From contig CAVXML010000002.1 of the NCBI GenBank assembly GCA_963763015.1, positions 8,838-72,837 on the forward strand: a DNA stretch of 64,000 nucleotides, given 5' to 3'. The notes below the pieces were generated by a model, which worked only from the letters and a program-made list of their open reading frames with translations, was not told the DNA's origin and did no database searches. Origin of the DNA: Fodinibacter sp963763015. Lineage in GTDB: Bacteria > Actinomycetota > Actinomycetes > Actinomycetales > Dermatophilaceae. Both the position numbers and the translations under genes were made by a program. This document shows, piece by piece, positions 44,562 to 55,295 of the stretch. How positions within the stretch are numbered: position 1 is the stretch's first letter; each line of letters starts with the position of its first letter.

Positions 44562-45015
44562 CCCGGCTGCGGCGCCCGGTCGGGCCCCGGCTGAGGGCCG
44601 CGAGGCCCGCCGGGCCCTCGGGGGGCCGGGGGTCGTGCTCGTCGTGGTGTACGCGGTGCTCGCCCTGGCCGCCACGGGTCGGTCGGTGCTCCAGATCACG
44701 AGCTACTTCGAGCAGGCGCCCCTGGCCTACACGCTGTCGGCCGTCGCGGCGCTCGTCTACCTCCTGGCGACGTGGTGCCTCGCGAAGGGCGGACGCTGGG
44801 TGCGGGTCGGGGTGGTCGCGTGCACCATCGAGCTCGTCGGCGTGCTCGTGGTCGGTGTCGCGTCCTACCTCGCTCCGGACGCGTTCCCCGACCAGACGGT
44901 CTGGTCGCACTTCGGCCAGGGGTACGCGTTCGTGCCACTCGTGCTGCCCGTTCTCGGGCTGCTGTGGTTCCGCCGCGTGGACCGCCTGGCCGCGGCGGGC
45001 GAGCCCGCCCCCTAG
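44554..45015 (+). CDS. small membrane protein, partner of the preceding gene
   Basis: A 153-residue protein with a polar N-terminus of about 25 residues and four transmembrane segments (about residues 26-45, 57-76, 85-107 and 124-141). QITSYFEQAPLAYTLSAVAA and FPDQTVWSHFGQGYAFVPLV lie in loops. It is convergent with the F420-type reductase gene, overlapping it by 4 bases. It probably forms a complex with the 120-residue protein. Function unknown. Confidence 0.72.
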   Translation: MADPAAAPGRAPAEGREARRALGGPGVVLVVVYAVLALAATGRSVLQITSYFEQAPLAYTLSAVAALVYLLATWCLAKGGRWVRVGVVACTIELVGVLVVGVASYLAPDAFPDQTVWSHFGQGYAFVPLVLPVLGLLWFRRVDRLAAAGEPAP

Positions 45016-45482
45016 GAAGGCTCAGACCCCGGGTCGGCCGGCTCGAGGAGGAACACCGGGATCAGCCGGTCGGTCCTGGTCTGGTAGGCCGCATACGGCG
45101 GGTAGGCCGCGACGCACCGCTCCCACCAGGCGTCCCGCTCCGAGCCGGTGATCTCACGGGCCACCGCCGACCACGACCGGGTCCCGTCCTGGAGGATGAT
45201 GCGTGGGTCGGCCTGGAGGTTGGCGTACCACTGGGGGTGCTCGGGCGCGCCCCCCTTGCTGGCGACAGCGGCGTAGACCCCGTCGTGCTCGACGCGCATC
45301 AGCGGCACCTTGCGCACCGCCCCCGTCTTCCGCCCCCGCATGGTGAGCATGACCACCGGGCGGTCCATGATCGACACGGCCCGTGTGTCACCCGCGGCCT
45401 CGATCGCCTCCACCTGCTCGCGCACCCAGGCCGACGGGCTGGGGGCGTACTCGCCGTGGATGTGTTCGTGACCGTGGCTCAT
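45012..45482 (-). CDS. deazaflavin (F420)-dependent nitroreductase family protein
   Basis: A 156-residue protein of the DDN/FDOR-B split-beta-barrel family. RGRKTGAVRKVPLMRVEHDG and VASKGGAPEHPQWYANLQAD are the diagnostic core and the F420 phosphate/lactate-binding stretch. WWERCVAAYPPYAAYQTRTD is the C-terminal helix. Such enzymes reduce quinones or nitroaromatics with F420H2. ATG 45,482 has GAGGA upstream. It lies 13 bases after the aldo/keto reductase gene on the same strand and may be co-transcribed with it. The residue pattern favours a cytoplasmic or peripheral membrane location. Confidence 0.85.
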   Translation of the reverse strand: MSHGHEHIHGEYAPSPSAWVREQVEAIEAAGDTRAVSIMDRPVVMLTMRGRKTGAVRKVPLMRVEHDGVYAAVASKGGAPEHPQWYANLQADPRIILQDGTRSWSAVAREITGSERDAWWERCVAAYPPYAAYQTRTDRLIPVFLLEPADPGSEPS

Positions 45483-45495
45483 GCCAGTCCTCAAC

Positions 45496-46542
<1,047 letters not shown>

Positions 46543-46609
46543 GACCCCATCCTGTCCCACGCACCCCGGCCCGGCCGGACCGGAGGGTGAGACGTCGCCG
46601 GGGAGGGGC

Positions 46610-46638
46610 GTGACCGGCATCCCGTGTCGTCGTATCCT
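46610..46638 (+). promoter_or_regulatory. promoter of the metY transcript
   Basis: -35 GTGACC (46,610-46,615), a 17-base spacer and -10 TATCCT (46,633-46,638) place the transcription start 4-8 bases before the riboswitch. Confidence 0.55.
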
Positions 46639-46641
46639 GCA

Positions 46642-46730
46642 CGCAGGTCATGAGCGCCAGCGCCAAGCCCCGGCTCGCTGGCCGGCAACCCTCCACCGCG
46701 GTGGGGTGCCCCGGGTGAGGACCTGGCGTG
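46642..46730 (+). ncRNA. SAM-IV riboswitch upstream of metY
   Basis: The sequence carries the SAM-IV core. P1 arms are CGCAGGTC and GACCTGGCG. Between them are CATGAGCGCCAGCG, CAAGCCCCGGC, GCTGGCCGGCAACCCTCC, the CCGCGGTGGGGTGCC pseudoknot region and CCGGGTGAGGACC. The SAM-binding core matches the copy at 60,147 almost base for base. It lies 109 bases before the metY ATG. SAM binding should reduce metY expression; the expression platform is not a clear terminator, so control is probably translational or by another route. Confidence 0.9.
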
Positions 46731-46838
46731 CGGCACCCGCCGCTCGCAAGCGCGGGTCTGCTCCCGGTAGCCCCGCAGTGCCACGTATGCCGTGCGCCGG
46801 GGACATGTCCGGCGCACCAGACCCAAAGGGAGACTCCG

Positions 46839-48243
46839 ATGACCGACCCCTCGCAGTGGGGCTTCGAGACCAAGCAGGTGCACGCCGGACAGGTGCCCGA
46901 CAGCGCCACCGGGGCCCGCGCCCTGCCGATCTACCAGACCACGTCCTACGTCTTCAACGACACGGCGCACGCGGCCAACCTGTTCGCCCTCCAGGAGTTC
47001 GGGAACATCTACACCCGGATCATGAACCCGACGCAGGATGCCGTGGAGCAGCGGATCGCCGCCCTGGAGGGAGGAGTCGGCGCGCTGCTGGTCTCGTCGG
47101 GCCAGGCCGCCACCACGCTCGGGCTGCTCAACGTCGCCGAGGCCGGGGACCACATCGTCTCCAGCGCGGCGCTCTACGGCGGCACCGTGAACCTGCTCAA
47201 GTACACGTTCAAGAAGCTCGGCATCGACGTGACGTTCGTCAGGACCAGGCCGACCTCGAGGAGTGGCGTGGCGCGGTGCGCCCCAACACCAAGGCGTTCT
47301 TCGGTGAGACCATCGCCAACCCCAAGGCCGAGGTCCTCGACATCGAGGGCGTGGCCGGGGTGGCCCACGAGGTGGGTGTGCCCCTCGTCGTCGACAACAC
47401 GATCGCCACGCCGTACGTCATCCGGCCGCTCGAATGGGGCGCCGACGTGGTCATCCACTCGGCGACCAAGTACCTCGGCGGGCACGGCACCTCCATCGCC
47501 GGCGTGATCGTCGACGGCGGGACCTTCGACTACGGCAAGGACCCCGAGCGCTACCCGAACTACAACACGCCCGAGGAGAGCTACCACGGCCTCGTGTTCG
47601 CGCGTGACCTCGGCGTCGGCGGCATCCTCGGGGCCAACCTCGCCTACATCCTCAAGGCGCGCGTGCAGCTGCTGCGCGACCTGGGGTCGGCGATCTCGCC
47701 GTTCAACGCGTTCCTCATCGCCCAGGGGCTGGAGACGCTCAGCCTGCGGGTGGAACGGCACATCGAGAACGCGCGCCGGGTGGCGGCCTACCTCGAGCAG
47801 CACCCCCAGGTCGAGGCCGTGCGGTGGGCGTCGCTCGACGGCCAGGCCGGCAAGGAGCTCGCCGACAAGTACGCGCCCGAAGGGAGCCGGGTGCGGTGCT
47901 GGCGTTCGAGATCGCGGGCGGCCTCGAGGCGGGGCAGCGCTTCGTGGAGGGCCTGTCCCTGCACAGCCACGTGGCGAACATCGGGGACGTGCGCTCGCTG
48001 GCGATCCACCCCGCGTCGACGACGCACAGCCAGGGGGGTGACGAGGACCGGCTCGCCGCCGGGGTCACCCCCGGCCTGGTCCGCCTGGCCGTCGGCATCG
48101 AGTCGATCGACGACATCCTCGCCGACCTCGACGCCGGCTTCTCGGCCGCGGCGGGTGAGGGCGCGAGCGACGACGCCGGGACCAGCGGGTCGGAGCTCGG
48201 CGCGGAACAGCCCGCCGACCTGGCCGGCGCGACCACCGCCTGA
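46839..48243 (+). CDS. metY: O-acetylhomoserine aminocarboxypropyltransferase (frameshifted)
   Basis: About 468 codons. The sequence begins TDPSQWGFETKQVHAGQVPD, has NIYTRIMNPTQDAVEQRIAA and the PLP-Lys motif HSATKYLGGHG, and ends with AVLAFEIAGGLEAGQRF and THSQGGDEDRL. It is a complete MetY of the Cys/Met-metabolism PLP family, making homocysteine from O-acetylhomoserine and sulfide. Two single-base losses, near 47,241 (before DQADLEEW) and near 47,893 (before AVLAFEIAGG), interrupt the frame. The homology is otherwise unbroken and a riboswitch precedes the gene, so sequencing error is likelier than decay. Its substrate supplier MetX is encoded 12 kb downstream under the same riboswitch class. 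Confidence 0.9.
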
Positions 48244-48313
48244 CCCGGCCAGCGGGGGGTTTGGCCCAGCACCGAGCCCCCCGCCGGCGTCGCGCCGTCG
48301 GTAGCGTCGACGG

Positions 48314-48679
48314 ATGGCAGAGAAGCTGACGGACACGCTGCTGGACATCGAGCGCCGCGGGTGGGACTCCCTCTGCGACGGGACGGGATCGGCGTTCTAC
48401 GGATCCCTCATGACCGACGACGCCCTCATGGTGCTCGCCAACGGGCAGGTGATGACCCGTGACGACGTGGTGCAGGCGCTGTCTGCGGCACCGGCCTGGG
48501 ACTCCTACGAGCTGGATGACGTCCGGCTCGTCATGGCCGGCGCCGGGGCCGCGCTGGTCTACGTCGGCACGGCTCGGCGCGACGGGGCCGACGACGTCGT
48601 CTGCGCCATGTCGAGCGTCTACGTCGCGGCCGACGACGGCTGGCGCCTCGTGCTCTACACCCAGACGCCGGTCGCGTAG
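48314..48679 (+). CDS. SnoaL-like / DUF4440 (NTF2-fold) protein
   Basis: 121 residues. LTDTLLDIERRGWDSLCDG, FYGSLMTDDALMVLANGQVM and TRDDVVQALSAAPAWDSYEL form the NTF2-like cone (three helices then strands), ending DGWRLVLYTQTPV. Such domains act as enzymes or ligand-binding modules. No catalytic residue assignment is possible from sequence alone. Single gene. Confidence 0.82.
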   Translation: MAEKLTDTLLDIERRGWDSLCDGTGSAFYGSLMTDDALMVLANGQVMTRDDVVQALSAAPAWDSYELDDVRLVMAGAGAALVYVGTARRDGADDVVCAMSSVYVAADDGWRLVLYTQTPVA

Positions 48680-48776
48680 CCGCACAGGACCGGCCGCGGC
48701 GTCGAGCACGCGCGACAGTCCCGGAGGGCTGTGGACAACGCCTTCGGCCCCGGCGCGACCTGCCTAGCGTGGCCCC

Positions 48777-49064
48777 ATGACGTGGATCCGGGTCGACTCG
48801 GCCGAGGTGGCCGAGCTGGGGGTGGCGCTCGCGGAGACCGGTGCCGACCTCCTTCTCCTGGGCGACCCCGCCGCCGACCGGTGGGCCCTCGGTCCCGGCG
48901 ACACCGGGCCGGCTGTGGAGGAGCTGCTCGGCGGCTGGCGGCGGGTGCGTCTGGCCCTCGGCGGGTCGCTGACCGAGCTCGGCGAGGCAACCGTGGCCGC
49001 CGGCGCCCTGTACCTCGACACCGAGTCCGGCATCTCGGGGTCCCTGCTCGGCGGGTCCTGGTGA
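48777..49064 (+). CDS. small helical protein, partner of the WXG-like protein
   Basis: 95 residues, mostly predicted helix in the N-terminal 75 (RVDSAEVAELGVALAETGAD, LLGGWRRVRLALGGSLTELG), ending in a Gly/Ser-rich stretch. Its size and two-helix layout resemble WXG100/ESX-like proteins, although the hairpin motif is not a clean W-x-G. Its stop overlaps the start of the next gene (GTGA at 49,061), so they are co-translated. ATG 48,777. No ESX secretion gene is visible in the window. Function unknown. Confidence 0.65.
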   Translation: MTWIRVDSAEVAELGVALAETGADLLLLGDPAADRWALGPGDTGPAVEELLGGWRRVRLALGGSLTELGEATVAAGALYLDTESGISGSLLGGSW

Positions 49065-50320
49065 CCGGCCTGGCCCCGCTGCCCGGAAGCCCGGCCGGGG
49101 TCCGGATCGTCGCCGACCGCCTCGACGCGACGTCCGCCCGCCTCGGCGCCCTTGCCCGGGTCCTCGCCCGGTTGCGTCACGGAGTCACCTGGGAGGGCCC
49201 GGCCGGTGGCGCCCTCGGGGCCCGCCTCGCGGACGTGGCACCCCTGTTGGATGCCGTCGCTGCCCGCCTCGGCGGCGCCGTGGTGCCGTTGCACGCCCTT
49301 GCCGGCGCCATGGAGGAGGCGCAGGCGGTCATCGCCGTCGCGCTCCGCAGCGAGCGCGAGGCCGAGCACGCGTATCTCGCCCTCGAGGACCGCGCGTACG
49401 CCCTGGTGGCGACAGGTGCCACCGAGGACGACCCGGCCCTGCTCGTCCTCAGGCACCTCCAACGTGAACAGGTACGAGCCCAGGCCACCGCACAGGCCGA
49501 CCACCGGGCCGCGGCGGAGCGGTTCCGTGAGGCCGACGCCCGCTGCGCACGGGTCCTCCGGGCGCTGGCCGTCGACGCGGTCGCGGACCCGGCGACCTAC
49601 CGCCTGCTTGCCGGGGCCAGCTCTGTCGGTCACGACCTGGCGAGCGCGGGAGTCCTCTCGGCCGTGGCACCCCAGCTCCGGCCGCTGGCCGCGGCCGGTG
49701 AGGCGGTGGGCGTCTCCGCGGACGCCGCGCTGCTGGTCGCCTACGACGAGGGCGACTGGGCGACCTGGGGTGGCGCCGTCGCCCTCTCGGCCACCGGCGG
49801 GGCGGGTGCGGCCCTGCGTCGCGGTGCCGTCGCCGGGGCGGAGCACACGGCCCGGGGCGCGGTCAGTACCCGACACCTCACGACGGCACAGCGAGTTGCC
49901 CTCGGCGTCGCCCACGAGGCACGGGCGCGACGTGACGCCGTGCGGGCCGCCCTCGCCGACTCGCCGGGACGGGGCACCCCGAGCGCCCTGACCGGCGGAC
50001 CGGTGGTCAGGGCGCCCGGGGTGGCGCCCGGAGGCGCGACCGGCCTGCTTCCCCGAGCGCGGGACGCCGCACGAGCCGGTGCCGCGAGGGCTCGCGCTGC
50101 CACCACGGCGGGGCTCGACCGCGCCTTCCGCGACGACTGGCGCCTCGCGACCGCGAACGGGCCCGCGGCCCAGCAGCTCTATGTGGGCGGCGCCAGCCTC
50201 CAGCTCGCAAGCGCCGCAAGCGCCGCCAGCAGCGCGGTGACCAGCAACGTCGCCGGCCGCGGCACCGCCCCGACCGCCGCCACCACGCCGACCGCCGAGG
50301 CGGCCAAGACCGGCCGCTGA
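49061..50320 (+). CDS. large Ala-rich protein with WXG100-like N-terminal region
   Basis: A 419-residue protein. Residues 1-80 contain LRHGVTWEGPAGGALGARLA, a W-x-G turn between two long helices like WXG100/LXG-type secreted proteins. Residues 90-180 are a long helical, Glu/Arg-rich region (REQVRAQATAQADHRAAAER) that may form coiled coils. The C-terminal 150 residues are Ala-rich without recognised toxin motifs. It is co-translated with the 95-residue protein. The arrangement recalls a type VII secretion cargo and its partner, but there is no secretion machinery, toxin domain or immunity gene nearby, so this is a structural suggestion only. Confidence 0.65.
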   Translation: MTGLAPLPGSPAGVRIVADRLDATSARLGALARVLARLRHGVTWEGPAGGALGARLADVAPLLDAVAARLGGAVVPLHALAGAMEEAQAVIAVALRSEREAEHAYLALEDRAYALVATGATEDDPALLVLRHLQREQVRAQATAQADHRAAAERFREADARCARVLRALAVDAVADPATYRLLAGASSVGHDLASAGVLSAVAPQLRPLAAAGEAVGVSADAALLVAYDEGDWATWGGAVALSATGGAGAALRRGAVAGAEHTARGAVSTRHLTTAQRVALGVAHEARARRDAVRAALADSPGRGTPSALTGGPVVRAPGVAPGGATGLLPRARDAARAGAARARAATTAGLDRAFRDDWRLATANGPAAQQLYVGGASLQLASAASAASSAVTSNVAGRGTAPTAATTPTAEAAKTGR

Positions 50321-50361
50321 GGCATCTGGTCACCCCCAGCCGCCGACCTATCCTTGGCGCC

Positions 50362-53300
50362 ATGCCCGCCCAGCCCGTCGACGTCGTCGACCCTGCCCGG
50401 CTGCGGTACCCGGAGCACCTGCCCGTCGTCGAGCGACGCGACGACATCCTGGCCGCCATCCGAGACCACCAGGTCGTCGTCGTCGCGGGGGAGACGGGCT
50501 CGGGCAAGACGACCCAGCTACCCAAGATGTGCCTCGAGCTCGGGCTCGGCTCGCGGGGTCAGGTGGGCCACACCCAGCCGCGACGGATCGCGGCTCGCTC
50601 GGTCGCCGAGCGGATCGCCGAGGAGATGGAGGTCGAGCTCGGCGGTCTCGTCGGGTACCAGGTGCGGTTCACCGACCACAGCAGCGACGCGACCCGGGTC
50701 AAGGTCATGACCGACGGCATCCTCCTGGCGGAGATGCAGCGCGACCGTGACCTGCGACGCTACGACACCCTGATCCTCGACGAGGCTCACGAGCGGTCGC
50801 TCAACATCGACTTCATCCTGGGGTACCTCAAGCAGCTCCTGCCGCGGCGCCCCGAGCTCAAGGTGGTCGTGACCTCCGCGACGATCGACCCCCTTCGCTT
50901 CTCCCGCCACTTCGCGACCGACGACCGTGGCGAGGTGGTGCGGGAGGTGCCGGTCATCGAGGTGTCGGGCCGCACCTACCCGGTGGAGGTTCGCTACCGG
51001 CCGCTCGTCGAGCTGCACCCCGACGGACGGCACGTGGTCGCCGAGCGGGACCAGGTGACCGGGGTCGTCGAGGCGGTCGAGGAGCTGTGGACCGAGGCCC
51101 CGCCCAGCCCGGAGGCGACCGACATCCTCGTGTTCTTCTCCGGCGAGCGCGAGATCCGCGACGCGGCAGAGGCGCTCAACGGCCTGCGGCTTCCCGGCAC
51201 CGAGGTCCTGCCGCTCTTCGCTCGGTTGTCGGCCGCCGAGCAGCACCGCGTCTTCCACCGGGGGAGCGGTCGGCGGATCATCCTCGCCACGAACGTCGCG
51301 GAGACGTCGCTGACGGTCCCAGGAATCGGCTACGTCGTCGACACGGGCACCGCCCGCATCTCCCGCTACAGCCAGCGCACCAAGGTCCAGCGGCTGCCCA
51401 TCGAGCCGGTCAGCCGGGCCAGCGCTGCCCAGCGGGCCGGGCGATGCGGACGGGTCGCCCCCGGGATCTGCATCCGCCTCTACTCCGAGGCGGACTTCGA
51501 GGCCAGGCCCGAGTTCACCGAGCCGGAGATCCAGCGCACCTCGCTCGCCTCCGTCATCCTGCAGATGACCTCCCTCGGCCTCGGCGACGTCACCCGCTTC
51601 CCGTTCGTCGACCCGCCCGACGCCCGGCAGGTGGCCGACGGCGTCCGCCTGCTCGAGGAGCTCGGCGCCTTCGAGGTCGGTGAACAGGCGCGGGGCCGCC
51701 ACCGGGGTCGCGGGCGGCGGCTCACGGCATCCGGACGCACGCTCGCCCGGCTGCCGCTCGACCCCCGGCTGGCGAGGATGGTGGTGGAGGCCGGGCGCCT
51801 GGGGTGCACCCGGGAGGTGCTGGTGCTCGTCGCGGCACTGTCCATCCAGGACCCGCGGGAGCGCCCGGTCGACAAGGAGGCCCAGGCCGACCAGTCCCAC
51901 GCCCGGTTCAAGGACGACCGGTCCGACTTCATCGGCCTGCACAACCTGTGGCGCTACCTCAAGGACCAGCAGAAGACCCTCTCGCACAGCGCCTTCCGCC
52001 GCACCTGCAAGAACGAGTACCTCCACTACCTGCGGATCCGCGAGTGGCAGGACCTCCACGCGCAGCTGCGTGCCGCGTGCCGCTCGGTGCGGATCGACCC
52101 GGACCTCGCGACGGCCGCCCGAGACGCCGAGCCGGACTGGGACACCGTCCACCGCGCGCTGCTGGCCGGGCTGCTGTCGCACGTCGGCGTCCGTGACCAG
52201 GTGAGGCGCGAGTATGCCGGTGCGCGCGGGGCGCGTTTCGGCATCAGCCCGGGGTCGGCGCTCTTCCGCCGGCAGCCGGACTACGTGATGGCAGCGGAGC
52301 TCGTCGAGACCACCCGGCTCTGGGCCAGGATCAACGCCCGGATCGAGCCGGAGTGGGCGGAGGAGGCCGGTGCCCACGTGGTGTCCCGAACCGTGAGTGA
52401 GCCGCGGTGGAGCCGGAAGGCGGGAGCAGCGGTCGCGACCGAGCGCGTGACCCTCTACGGGGTCCCGCTCGTCACCGACCGGACGATCCAGTACGCCCGC
52501 ATCGACCCCGAGGCGGCCCGAGAGATCTTCGTCCGGTCCGCGCTCGTCGAGGGCGACTGGGAGCCGCAGCACGAGTTCTGGCGCAAGAACCAGGCCACCC
52601 TCGAGCGCGTCGCCGAGCTCGAGGAGCGCGCGCGTCGCCGCGACATCGTCGTCGACGACGACGTGCTGTTCGGCTTCTACGACGCGCGCATCCCCCCGGA
52701 CGTGGTCAGCGAGCGCCACTTCGACCGCTGGTGGCGAGGGGAGCGCCGCCGCCGGCCAGACCTCCTCACCCTGACCGAGGAGATCCTCACCTCGGATGCC
52801 GGGGAGCAGGTCTCCGCCGACGACTACCCGCGGACGTGGCGGCAGGGCGATGTCGAGCTCGACGTGACGTACCAGTTCTCCCCGGGCTCGGCGGCCGACG
52901 GGGTGACGGTGCACGTGCCGGTGGCCGTGCTCAACCGGGTGCGCTCCGACGGCTTCGACTGGCAGGTCCCCGGCTTGCGTGACGAGCTCGCGGTGGCCCT
53001 GCTGAAGTCCCTTCCCAAGGCGACCCGGCGGCACTTCGTGCCCACCCCGGACCACGCGATGGCTGCCCTGGCCGAGGCCGACCCCGCTCGGGGTCGTCTC
53101 ACGGACGAGCTGGCGAGGGTGCTCGCGGAGCGCACCGGCATCCGCATCCCGCCGGAGGAGTGGGACGTCTCACGCGTACCGGACCACCTGCGCATCACCT
53201 TCAGCGTCGAGGCGCCCGGGGGAAAGGTCGTGGGCCGCGGCAAGGACCTCGACGCGTTGCGGCCCGCCGCCGGGGGAGCGGTGCGCGCCGACATGGCTCG

Positions 53301-54204
53301 AGCGGGAGCCTCGTTCGAACGCACCGGCCTCACGACGTGGAGCGTCGGAACGGTGCCGCCGACCTTCGAGGGCCGGGTCGGGGACCTCACCGTGCGCGGG
53401 TTCCCGGCCCTCGTCGACGAGGTGACGTCGGTGTCGCTGCGCGTCCTGCCGGACCGTGGTGCTGCGGAGGCGGCGCACCGGTTGGGGGTGCGCCGGCTGC
53501 TGCTGCTCGGTACGTCCGCCCCGTGGAAGCGGGTTCTGGCGCGACTGTCGAACGCCCAGAAGCTCGCCCTGGCGGACAACCCCCACGGTTCGGTTCCGGC
53601 GCTGCTCCAGGACTGCCTCGACGCCGCCGTCGACGACATCGTCGCCGAGCACGTGCCGGGGCTGGTACGTACGCAGGAGGCGTATGCCGCCGCGCTCGCA
53701 GCGGTGCGCACCCACGCCGCCGCTCGGGTGCTCGTGGTCGTCGAGGCGGTCGAGCCCGTGCTCGGCCTTGCGGCGCAGGTCCGCCGCACGCTGGCGACGC
53801 TCGAGCACGGTGCGGCGTCGGCCCGGACCGCCGCCACGCGCGCCGACGTGCGCGCCCAGCTCGACAGCCTCGTGCGGCCGGGCTTCGTGGCGGCCACGGG
53901 GGTCTCCCGGCTCCGTGACGTGCGACGCTACCTCCGCGCGATGCAGCACCGTCTGGAGCGCGCGGCCACCAACGCGAGGGAACCGGTGCTCCAGGAGCAG
54001 GTCGACGGGGTCGAGGCGGCCTACGCCGACCTCCTCGAGTCGCTCCCCGCGAGCCGGCGCCGGGCAGCCGAGGTGACCGACCTCGCCTGGATGATCGAGG
54101 AGCTGCGGGTCAGCCTCTTCGCCCAGACGCTCGGGACGGCCCGCCCCGTCTCGGAGAAGCGGGTGCGCGCCGCCATCGCCGCCGTGGCGTCCTCGCGGGA
54201 CTGA
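50362..54204 (+). CDS. hrpA: ATP-dependent RNA helicase HrpA (DEAH-box)
   Basis: A 1,280-residue DEAH helicase. Motif I is GETGSGKT (residues 43-50), motif II DEAH near residue 141, motif III SAT near residue 172, and motif VI QRAGRCGRVAPG near residues 355-366. HA2, OB-fold and a long C-terminal DUF3418 region (after residue 700) complete it. The length matches bacterial HrpA (about 1,300). It unwinds RNA and rescues collided or stalled ribosomes in bacteria where it has been studied. ATG 50,362. It is the largest gene in the window, with no frame disruption. Confidence 0.93.
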   Translation: MPAQPVDVVDPARLRYPEHLPVVERRDDILAAIRDHQVVVVAGETGSGKTTQLPKMCLELGLGSRGQVGHTQPRRIAARSVAERIAEEMEVELGGLVGYQVRFTDHSSDATRVKVMTDGILLAEMQRDRDLRRYDTLILDEAHERSLNIDFILGYLKQLLPRRPELKVVVTSATIDPLRFSRHFATDDRGEVVREVPVIEVSGRTYPVEVRYRPLVELHPDGRHVVAERDQVTGVVEAVEELWTEAPPSPEATDILVFFSGEREIRDAAEALNGLRLPGTEVLPLFARLSAAEQHRVFHRGSGRRIILATNVAETSLTVPGIGYVVDTGTARISRYSQRTKVQRLPIEPVSRASAAQRAGRCGRVAPGICIRLYSEADFEARPEFTEPEIQRTSLASVILQMTSLGLGDVTRFPFVDPPDARQVADGVRLLEELGAFEVGEQARGRHRGRGRRLTASGRTLARLPLDPRLARMVVEAGRLGCTREVLVLVAALSIQDPRERPVDKEAQADQSHARFKDDRSDFIGLHNLWRYLKDQQKTLSHSAFRRTCKNEYLHYLRIREWQDLHAQLRAACRSVRIDPDLATAARDAEPDWDTVHRALLAGLLSHVGVRDQVRREYAGARGARFGISPGSALFRRQPDYVMAAELVETTRLWARINARIEPEWAEEAGAHVVSRTVSEPRWSRKAGAAVATERVTLYGVPLVTDRTIQYARIDPEAAREIFVRSALVEGDWEPQHEFWRKNQATLERVAELEERARRRDIVVDDDVLFGFYDARIPPDVVSERHFDRWWRGERRRRPDLLTLTEEILTSDAGEQVSADDYPRTWRQGDVELDVTYQFSPGSAADGVTVHVPVAVLNRVRSDGFDWQVPGLRDELAVALLKSLPKATRRHFVPTPDHAMAALAEADPARGRLTDELARVLAERTGIRIPPEEWDVSRVPDHLRITFSVEAPGGKVVGRGKDLDALRPAAGGAVRADMARAGASFERTGLTTWSVGTVPPTFEGRVGDLTVRGFPALVDEVTSVSLRVLPDRGAAEAAHRLGVRRLLLLGTSAPWKRVLARLSNAQKLALADNPHGSVPALLQDCLDAAVDDIVAEHVPGLVRTQEAYAAALAAVRTHAAARVLVVVEAVEPVLGLAAQVRRTLATLEHGAASARTAATRADVRAQLDSLVRPGFVAATGVSRLRDVRRYLRAMQHRLERAATNAREPVLQEQVDGVEAAYADLLESLPASRRRAAEVTDLAWMIEELRVSLFAQTLGTARPVSEKRVRAAIAAVASSRD

Positions 54205-54210
54205 CGTGAC

Positions 54211-54226
54211 CCGAGGGAATCCTCGG
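54211..54226. terminator. short stem-loop after hrpA
   Basis: CCGAGG and CCTCGG form a 6-bp stem around GAAT, 7 bases after the hrpA stop. No T-run; weak candidate. Confidence 0.35.
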
Positions 54227-54280
54227 GGGGCGCCCGTGCGTTCTGCTGGGTACGTGCTCCACCCGTGAAAGGCTCGTGCC

Positions 54281-55204
54281 GTGCAGAACCCCTCCGCGCT
54301 CTACCGCTTCGAGACGGACGCCGACCTCACCGTGCCCCGGCCCGGTGTGCTCGTCGTCGCCCTCGGTGCCTTCATCGACGCCGGCCACATCCAGTCCGTC
54401 CTCGGTGGGCACCTGCTCGAGACCGGTGACCCCGAGGTGGTCGCGTCGTTCGACGTCGACCAGCTGCTCGACTACCGCGGCCGGCGGCCCGCGATGATCT
54501 TCGACACCAACCGGTGGGTGGAGTACGACGACCCCACCATGCTCCTGCACCGGCTCACCGACCGCGACGGCCAGACCTACTACCTGCTCACCGGTCCCGA
54601 GCCGGACTACCAGTGGGAGCGCGTCATCGAGGCGGTCCGCGAGCTCGTCGTCCGGCTGGGCATCACGCTCGTCGTGCACACGCACGGCATCCCGATGGCG
54701 GTGCCGCACTCGCGGCCGGTCGGCATGACCGCCCACGCGACGGACGTCTCCCTGATCGGGGATGCCGCCTCGCCGTTCGGCCGCGTGCAGGTGCCCGGGT
54801 CGATCGGTGCCCTGCTCGAGCTGCGCCTCGGTGAGTCCGGTCACCGGGCGGTGGGGTTCGCGATCCACGTGCCCCACTACCTCGCGGGCTCCGAGTGGGC
54901 CGAGGGCGCCCTCGCGGCCCTGAACGCCGTCGTCGACGTCACCGGGCTCAACCTTCCCAACGACGACCTCGTGATGCGAGCGCGGGCCAACCAGCAGGCC
55001 ATCGCGGCCGAGGTGGAGGGCAACGACGAGGCCCGGGCGGTGATCACGGCCCTCGAGCAGCAGTACGACACCTTCGTCGAGGGTCAGCAGCGGCCCAGCC
55101 TGCTCGCGACCGAGGCCAGCCAGATCCCCTCGGCCGACGAGCTGGGCGCCGACTTCGAGAACTTCCTCCGCACCGTCTCCGACGACGAGACCAACCCCTC
55201 CTGA
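54281..55204 (+). CDS. PAC2 (proteasome assembly chaperone-like) family protein
   Basis: 307 residues from GTG 54,281. ALYRFETDADLTVPRPGVLV, VALGAFIDAGHIQSVLGGHL and FDVDQLLDYRGRRPAMIFD are the N-terminal PAC2 signature. LTDRDGQTYYLLTGPEPDYQ and GIPMAVPHSRPVGMTAHATD continue the domain, and ERVIEAVRELVVRLGITLVV is another core strand and helix. Actinobacterial PAC2 proteins are widespread, sometimes near proteasome genes; none is present here. The role is unknown, and assembly chaperoning is inferred from the eukaryotic family. Confidence 0.88.
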   Translation: MQNPSALYRFETDADLTVPRPGVLVVALGAFIDAGHIQSVLGGHLLETGDPEVVASFDVDQLLDYRGRRPAMIFDTNRWVEYDDPTMLLHRLTDRDGQTYYLLTGPEPDYQWERVIEAVRELVVRLGITLVVHTHGIPMAVPHSRPVGMTAHATDVSLIGDAASPFGRVQVPGSIGALLELRLGESGHRAVGFAIHVPHYLAGSEWAEGALAALNAVVDVTGLNLPNDDLVMRARANQQAIAAEVEGNDEARAVITALEQQYDTFVEGQQRPSLLATEASQIPSADELGADFENFLRTVSDDETNPS

Positions 55205-55295
55205 CCGCGTCTGCCCCCTCACACCCGGGTTCCCTCCGGCGGTCCGCGGGGCACACTGGGGGGAGGCTGGCGCGGCCGGCCGAGGAGGAGGACCC

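Noticed and set aside
50518..53055. 845-codon reverse-strand open frame
   Set aside because: Antisense shadow of hrpA, which has all helicase motifs.
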